From: CAZUAQ01 sp964618455
GTDB taxonomy: Bacteria; Planctomycetota; Phycisphaerae; UBA1845; PWPN01
Direction: 5' to 3'
Length of the DNA stretch: 21,601 nucleotides
NCBI GenBank assembly: GCA_964618455.1
Contig: CAZUAQ010000075.1
Coordinates: 1 to 21,601, forward strand
Part shown: positions 21,583 to 21,601 of the stretch, in pieces
Position numbering within the stretch: position 1 is the first letter of the stretch
How the letters are laid out: every line of letters begins with the position of its first letter
Notes under the pieces: generated by a model
Seen by the model: only the letters and a program-made list of their open reading frames with translations
The model's database searches: none
Told to the model about the DNA's origin: nothing
Program-made: the position numbers and the translations under genes

Positions 21583-21601
21583 TCATTTGGGTTACACCTA
21601 T

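Noticed and set aside
1..21601. CRISPR arrays, tRNA, rRNA, insertion sequences and integrases
   Set aside because: I looked for regularly spaced repeats, tRNA T-loop/acceptor pairs other than in tmRNA, and transposase or integrase motifs, and saw none.

Overview
The window looks like a stretch of chromosome from a GC-rich planctomycete or a close relative in the PVC group. Four things point there: a Tat-exported Gfo/Idh/MocA oxidoreductase, a PEP-CTERM sorted secreted protein, a DUF2617 protein and a DUF4198 secreted protein. This is inferred from gene content only, since no rRNA or other phylogenetic marker is present apart from tmRNA. Almost all genes are GC-rich; the exception is the DUF4198 gene at 531-1259, which has clearly lower GC.

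Layout. 1-530 has no convincing gene, only an inverted repeat. 531-5064 holds the DUF4198 secreted protein (+), then, all on the minus strand, a NifU-like Fe-S scaffold, a HEAT-repeat protein, a Tat-exported Gfo/Idh/MocA oxidoreductase and a membrane-anchored metallophosphoesterase. 5065-5548 is a gene-poor gap with strong RNA-type pairing. 5549-9603 holds DUF2617 (+), a perfect intrinsic terminator, queA (-), an unrecognised 143-residue protein, a cupin protein and a class I methyltransferase (all +). 9632-12236 is a compact minus-strand unit of condensation-type acyltransferase, acyl carrier protein and ketoacyl synthase III, which looks like a small acyl-lipid or polyketide-type pathway. 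12342-12992 is the PEP-CTERM protein.

The centrepiece is 13352-19812, a five-gene operon (hoxE, hoxF, hoxU, hoxY, hoxH) for a soluble NAD(P)-linked [NiFe] hydrogenase of the Hox type (group 3d-like). Its HoxF subunit is a 1048-residue fusion. The first ~560 residues are an ordinary NuoF/HoxF FMN and NADH module. The rest is a complete GltD/NfnB-like flavoprotein with its own Fe-S cysteines, FAD site and a likely NADPH site. In principle H2 oxidation could be wired to both nicotinamide pools in one complex. This is the most interesting system in the window.

After the operon come a good promoter and a complete tmRNA gene (ssrA, 20054-20406), then about 500 bases with palindromes but no clear gene. 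The right edge holds an LpxA-family acyltransferase (-) whose reading frame is interrupted by a stop codon before the conserved region begins.
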